Positions 59,020 through 64,000 of a stretch of 64,000 nucleotides of DNA are shown one piece after another. The notes under the pieces were generated by a model, which was not told where the DNA came from, did no database searches, and worked only from the letters and a program-made list of their open reading frames with translations. Position 1 is the first letter of the stretch. Every line of letters starts with the position of its first letter. The position numbers were made by a program, and so were the translations under genes. Source of the DNA: Hymenoscyphus infarciens (lineage: Eukaryota > Ascomycota > Leotiomycetes > Helotiales > Helotiaceae); contig LLCB01000039.1 of NCBI GenBank assembly GCA_001414345.1, positions 186,001-250,000 of the forward strand. The letters run 5' to 3'.

Positions 59020-59361
59020 ATGGCATCACGACCAATCTTCGCCGCAGCTGATGTTGCCGTACTTTTATCTCAAGGTCTTATTCAGCCAGCCACCCAAGGA
59101 CGTCGACACATCTCCTGCTCTATTATGTTCTGGGAAGCTCCATACTCGCCTGAGGACTCGGCTACCCCCTCGTTCACAGTACCCGAGTTTTTCGAGAGCG
59201 TAGAAACTTTGGTATATATTGGCTGGGGAGAGGAAAAGGCCGCCGAAATCTGGGAAGGATGGAAGAAATTTGAGGAGAATGAAAGTTTCCAGCCTTCTTT
59301 CGTAGAATATGCACTGTCTGCTATACCACATCTCAATAATGAAGACGAAGGGGAGGATTGA
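59020..59361 (+). CDS. small hypothetical protein, single exon
   Basis: 113 aa starting MASRPIFAAADVAVLLSQGL, then HISCSIMFWEAPYSPEDS, PSFTVPEFFESVETLVYIGW and an acidic end NNEDEGED. It has no signal peptide or known motif. A C/A-rich 5' region and even amino-acid composition support a real gene. I do not recognise it. Confidence 0.6.
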   Translation: MASRPIFAAADVAVLLSQGLIQPATQGRRHISCSIMFWEAPYSPEDSATPSFTVPEFFESVETLVYIGWGEEKAAEIWEGWKKFEENESFQPSFVEYALSAIPHLNNEDEGED

Positions 59362-60013
59362 GATGCAGACATGTTGGGCTGGGGAGTAGCGACCGAGCTC
59401 CGTGAAGCGATAATGGATGAAGAGTTTGGCATTATTGGGCTTACAAGAGATTAGAGAGAGAGAGTATGGCGCGGGCGCAGGCTTCATTAACAGGCACTGG
59501 TGCAAACACGCATGCACCGCCAGGAATTCATAACTGACCAAGAGTAAAATGCTTCAGCTCAACGTCCCCGATTGCTCGATCAAAACACGGAAAATCAATT
59601 TAATTATCCTAAACGAGTAGAACAATTTTATTTATCTTTTCTTTAGTTTCCTACAAGTGTTGGGACAATTGTAGAAGGGAAAGCGCGAGGGTCTACAGTC
59701 ACGGATTCCTGCACCCCCTGATGCACCCTAGTAGGAAATAAAAAAAATCAAATAAAAGTATATGTCAAAATTTGTTTCATAATTCATCAGCCCTCAAAGA
59801 AGAAAAGTGACCAAAATATCCAAGGTCATGACTAATATAACCATGAAAACCACACTATCTTCTCGCCAACTCACCTCTCCCCCAAGTATTTATAAACCAA
59901 GTGGACAGCCCAACTTCATCCTACATCTTACCACCCCAGACATCATGAATTTCCTTCCGATCCCTCTTGGCCCTCCTCCACACCCATTGAAAACCTGTAG
60001 TGCTTCAAAATAG
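59362..60013. other. convergent intergenic region
   Basis: 652 bases between two convergent genes; GA-run at 59452-59463. No gene. Confidence 0.4.
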
Positions 60014-61343
60014 CTAAACCACATCACCACCCAGATAAGCAACGTTCTCTTTCACCTCCTCGGAGACCTCATTGGCATCGCCACCGACATAAACCCACTT
60101 CAAAACATCCTCCCAAGCTCCCGGATGTGGAATAGGAAGATCAATAGTATCACCCTTACACACATGACCTGAAAACAGCAATGCCGCCAGGATAGGCAAG
60201 AAATGTAGAGCGTATTCCTCATCTACAAAGAAATTCTGTTAGTACACTCATTACTCTTATCATATCAACCCAGAAGAAAAGGGAAAGGAGGGAAGGAGAG
60301 AAGTACTCACGTAAAGGAAATGAAACCCCTCTCTTAACAACTGACAAAGAATTCAAAGCATCCAAGCTCTTACCCCTCATATGTCCACCCGCACTTTGAG
60401 AAGTAGACCTATGTCTATTCGAGCGTCTCAACCTCGGAGTCTTGGCTTCTGTTTTGCCTGGTGTCGGGATCTTGGCACGGAAATCCTCGACATCGAATTT
60501 TTGATGAATGACGAAGGGTTTGCGGTCCTTGGATTTCGGGACTACTCGTGCGCGGATATTCACCGTGTTCTTAGTCTCGGTGGGTTCGGATTTTGATACA
60601 GGGGTCATGGATGGCCGACGGAGTGAGATGGGGTTGATGAAGACGTCTGCTGAGGAGACGTTGTTGAAATAAACTCGACCCCAGTCTCGAAGGCGAGAAT
60701 GGATGTATTCATATGGGACATCTGAAGCAGAACGTCTTCGTGTCGGTGGTGGTGTGATGGGGTGGGGCTTGGCTGTGATGGGTGTATTTTGTGGAGTGGA
60801 GGTGACGGTTGTATCTGAGATTTTGATAGAGGGGGTTTTGGGTACTGTTTTTGGTGCGTCTGTCATTTCAACATCTTCGGTCTTTTCCGTCTTGATCTTC
60901 TGAGAATTGACACTCTTTTTTCCATTTGCAGTTACAGCCCCTGAATTTGCAGCTTTGGACTCAGGGACTGAAGCGAGCTTTTCCTTGCGGGAGGCAAATG
61001 TGAAATTTGACAAGTGGGAGGTGAGGGCTGATGGAGATAATGCTGACGAGTGACGACGAGGAAATTGTTCCGCTTCCAAGAGGCGCTTCCGGCGTTGGGA
61101 TGAATTGGCCTTCGCTGAGGTTGGAGTTTCTTGTTCGTGGTAATATGCATGCGCAGCAGCCAACCTTGGGCTCAGGAGAGAAAAGTTGGACTTTGAAGAC
61201 ACAGCAGATATAGCCGAGATTGAGGATTTTCGGCGTGCCGCAGCGGTGACATCGGTGGTAATGGGTTCGAGGCGAGTATTGCGTCGTCGGGTCATGACCG
61301 AGGTAGACATGATTGATGATGTAATAGAGGGCGAGATTGACAT
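60014..61343 (-). CDS. unknown Ser/Arg-rich protein with a hydrophobic C-terminal domain (two exons)
   Basis: Exons are 61343-60311 and 60222-60014, with an 88-nt intron (donor GTGAGT, branch ACTAAC, acceptor TAG); the product is 413 aa from the Met at 61343. Most of exon 1 is Ser/Thr/Arg/Pro-rich and probably disordered, with a short structured patch (RLRDWGRVYFNNVSSADVFI). Exon 2 gives HEEYALHFLPILAALLFSGH, then AWEDVLKWVYVG and ends AYLGGDVV. The function is unknown and no family is recognised. The frame is open to about 61463 upstream without an ATG, so an extra 5' exon is possible. Confidence 0.7.
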
Positions 61344-62481
61344 GTGCTTGAAAGACAAAGGATTGTCTTCAAAGGGAGGGGCCGCTCCGCTAGGGAGAGG
61401 TGGCCTCTGGACGAGCAACTCTGCCTTCTGATCGTCGTATCCTGTTGTAGAAAAGGGACTCAAAACCGAATGACAACCTTGTAAGAAAATTCGACCTCCG
61501 CGGTGGAAGAAATAGCAGGAAAGGCAACTTTGATATGAGTATATACCCTAGCAGGTCTGCTGGCAAGAATGAGGGATCTGAAAATAGATATTGCGGCTGT
61601 GTTGATAGTGATGTGTACATTCCAAGAAATGGAGGGTACTTCAAGCTTCTATAACCTCAGTACAAAGAAAGTAAATACCTTTGGAAGTGTTTGGGCTATG
61701 CTCGATACATGAGTCGATATATTACAACAGACAAAGAGGAATGGGTGGTAGGAACAAAAAAATGTTACACGCTTCCCGTAACATGATTGAGAGTGCTACA
61801 ATGATCCATCTCGGATCACCTGGCTGGCTGCCTCGGTTTGATTGTTTGGCAAAGCTTTTGAGCTCGGTGTTGGTATCCCATCCACCTCATCCACCTCGTA
61901 CTTGCAGGACTTATGCAAGTAATCAAGGGAGTATGCAAAAGGACAAAGGAAATATGTGATTTTGGCCGCAAGCAGCTTGAAGTAAAGAGAGAATGGAAAA
62001 TGCTGGAAAATTGGTAAGAACCGAGAGGAGACGTTGAGTTTCTGTCACTTGGCGTCGACTTAAAATCCACGTCAATGTTCCAGCCACCCGCTGTCACGCT
62101 GTAGTTGAAACGTTGGGGGCTTTCAAACGGCATTCCTGAAAGTTTGCCGCGTGTTGACAAGTTGAGGAAACCAACACCTGTCCACTAGGACCCGTACGGG
62201 TGAGGAGACTTGACTCTTTCCGGCTTCGACAACTCGACAAGAATATGTGTTCAATTATGTGTTCTGTTGGAGTTGTGAGGAGAAGTGAGGAGAAGTCGAG
62301 GCAGAATCCCACATGAAAGGCGGTCTCGAGGGCGGTGTACGGAGATGTCCGTGCGCCCGTAATTCTGCCACCATGAATCTGGCAACTTGAAGAATTGACA
62401 TATTCTCCATCATAAAAAGGCAACGACATCGCCCTCGAAAGGTCCTGTGCAATAACAATGTCTCGCGCAGCTGAAGCAGCC
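61344..62481. promoter_or_regulatory. divergent region between the unknown gene and gwt1
   Basis: About 1.1 kb. The 129-codon minus-strand frame at 62094-62483 overlaps the gwt1 start and is probably not a gene. No specific signals. Confidence 0.4.
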
Positions 62482-64000
62482 ATGGCGGCGAGCTATAAAA
62501 GTCTAAAAGAGGATTTTGTCTCGGGATTGGTGGGTGGTTCCATCTGGGAAATCAATTATGTGACAGCTGTAGCTCCTGCAAGTGACCTACCTACTCCTTT
62601 TCCAAGTAGCACTTCTAACAAGCGATAGGTAGCACTTATTTTCTGGTCGGCTCTTCAGTCGCGTTTCTCCATCTTCAAACCATATACCCCTCTCTCCTTC
62701 ATCGTCGATTTCTGCTTGAATGTCGGGTTTATCCTCCTCGCAACAACGGCATACTCGAAAATGCCCCTCATCCTCAACGCCCTCATACTCGCCCCCATCC
62801 CAATTATATATGCCATCCCAAAGACTCCCCCCCCAAAGAAGTCAAAGCTTCCACCGACCAAAGAATCGAAAGACCGCACAGCCCAAAGCCCGTTCCCCAA
62901 GAAACCTTTCCTCACATACTATAGGGGAGGGATGATAGTGATAACCTGCCTCGCCATCCTCGCAGTCGATTTCCGGATCTTTCCCCGCCGATTCGCAAAG
63001 GTGGAGAACTGGGGCACATCACTCATGGATGTGGGCGTGGGATCTTTCGTATTTTCCGCGGGAGTCGTGGCAGCACGACCACTCCTCAAGGAGAAAGTGG
63101 CAGGCAAGACCACACCTCTCAGTACACGTCTCTACCGCGCATGCCGACACTCTCTCCCACTTATTGTATTGGGATTCGTGAGACTTTGGAGTGTGAAAGG
63201 CCTGGATTATGCAGAACACGTCACGGAGTATGGGGTTCATTGGAACTTCTTTTTCACGTTAGGATTTTTGCCACCGTTTGTTGCGCTATTTCAATCCGCT
63301 TTCAAGCTTGTGCCTTCATACGCGGCTTTGGGGATACTTCTTTGCTCGGCATATCAAATTGCGCTGGAATTCACGGACCTCAAAGCTTTTGTTTTGACGG
63401 GTCCAAGGACGAACCTGTTTGATAAGAATCGAGAAGGAATATTCAGTTTCTTCGGATACCTTGCGATCTTCCTCGCTGGCCAATCTACAGGAATGATTGT
63501 CATCCCCCGCAGTTTGTCAAATACAGCAACAAACGGGACCGCTCAACGAAAGCGTCTTCTCCTAACCTTGATGGCTTGGTCAGCAGTATGGATGTCTCTC
63601 TTCTTTGTGACAACAAACTACAATTACGGACTCGCCATCTCCGTTTCCCGTCGACTCGCAAACTTGCCTTATTTTTTCTGGACTTGTGCTTTCAATTCCG
63701 TTCAAATCACCGCTTTCTGTCTTGTGGAAACCATATTCTTTCCCCAAGCGTATAAAAGCGTGGATGCTAGAGCGGAAAAAGAAGGGTATGAGTTTGCGAC
63801 CAGCAAAGTTCTGGAAACTTACAATAGGAATGGCCTAGCCATATTTCTTGCGGCGAATCTGGGGACGGGATTGGTCAATATGACAATCCCAACATTACAT
63901 GTGAGTAATTTGCAGGCGATGGGAATATTGTTTGGGTATGCAGCTGTTTTGACAGGGTTGGCAGTGGGACTGGATGCCTATGATATATCGATCAAAATGT
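62482..64000 (+). CDS. gwt1: GPI-anchor inositol acyltransferase Gwt1, cut by window end
   Basis: Exons are 62482-62581 and 62633 onward, with a 51-nt intron; about 489 residues are visible and the reading stops just before the expected stop codon. The protein starts [20 protein letters not shown] and goes through [104 protein letters not shown] and [20 protein letters not shown], ending DAYDISIKM. Multiple membrane helices fit this ER enzyme, which acylates inositol in GPI precursors. The acceptor at 62632 is the one that preserves frame (A|CA then CTT ATT). The only missing part is a few residues or the stop at the right edge. Confidence 0.93.

Noticed and set aside
62094..62483. 129-codon minus-strand ORF
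   Set aside because: It overlaps the gwt1 start codon, has no family likeness and no splice partner.

Overview
This window is nuclear DNA of a filamentous ascomycete (Pezizomycotina). The family content (HET domain, Clr5 domain, GH131, DUF4360, TmpA-like) and the many 50-130 nt introns with GT...CTAA/CTGA...AG signals point that way. A Leotiomycete of the Sclerotiniaceae type (Botrytis/Sclerotinia-like) is my best guess, from general gene style only. All exon boundaries were derived by hand from splice signals, reading frame and protein family continuity. They have not been checked against transcripts.

Layout. 0.3-5 kb: a divergent pair, a Clr5-domain protein (-) and the DEAD-box helicase Rok1 (+). 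5-10.5 kb: gene-poor DNA with a recurring short motif and one small hypothetical gene. 10.5-18.7 kb: SPRY protein (-), amidase (+), secreted GH131 glucanase (+), an F-box-like protein (-) and a decayed membrane-anchored cupredoxin gene (-). 18.7-23 kb: no gene that I can support. 23-31 kb: secreted DUF4360 protein (+), an unknown protein (+), a dead FAD-linked oxidase (+) and a secreted LVIVD-repeat protein (-). 31-33.5 kb: gene-free DNA carrying a 91-bp TA-flanked inverted-repeat element. 33.5-42.4 kb is a housekeeping block: a small conserved protein, ribosomal protein uL3, the Ssn6/Cyc8 TPR co-repressor and the proteasome chaperone Ump1.

The right third is a patchwork. A 2.36-kb, extremely AT-rich, TIR-bounded element (43.26-45.62 kb) looks like a transposon ruined by repeat-induced point mutation. 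It is followed by about 5 kb of gene-free DNA with low-complexity tracts, a second copy of the TA-flanked mini-element, another TIR element and a long palindrome. Then come a 10-exon TmpA-like membrane flavoprotein (+), a 354-bp hAT-like miniature element, a HET-domain pseudogene (-), a cupin gene with one internal stop (+), a small hypothetical gene (+) and a two-exon unknown protein (-). The window ends inside the last codons of GWT1 (+), the GPI-anchor inositol acyltransferase.

There is no operon-like organisation. Conserved cell-biology genes (rok1, rpl3, ssn6, ump1, gwt1) alternate with secreted or accessory genes, several of them broken. The dead genes and most of the mobile-element signals fall in the gene-poor stretches, as in a genome with RIP and active small DNA transposons. 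The most novel material is the set of apparently undescribed miniature inverted-repeat elements, above all the two-copy TA-flanked family at 32.2 and 47.1 kb.
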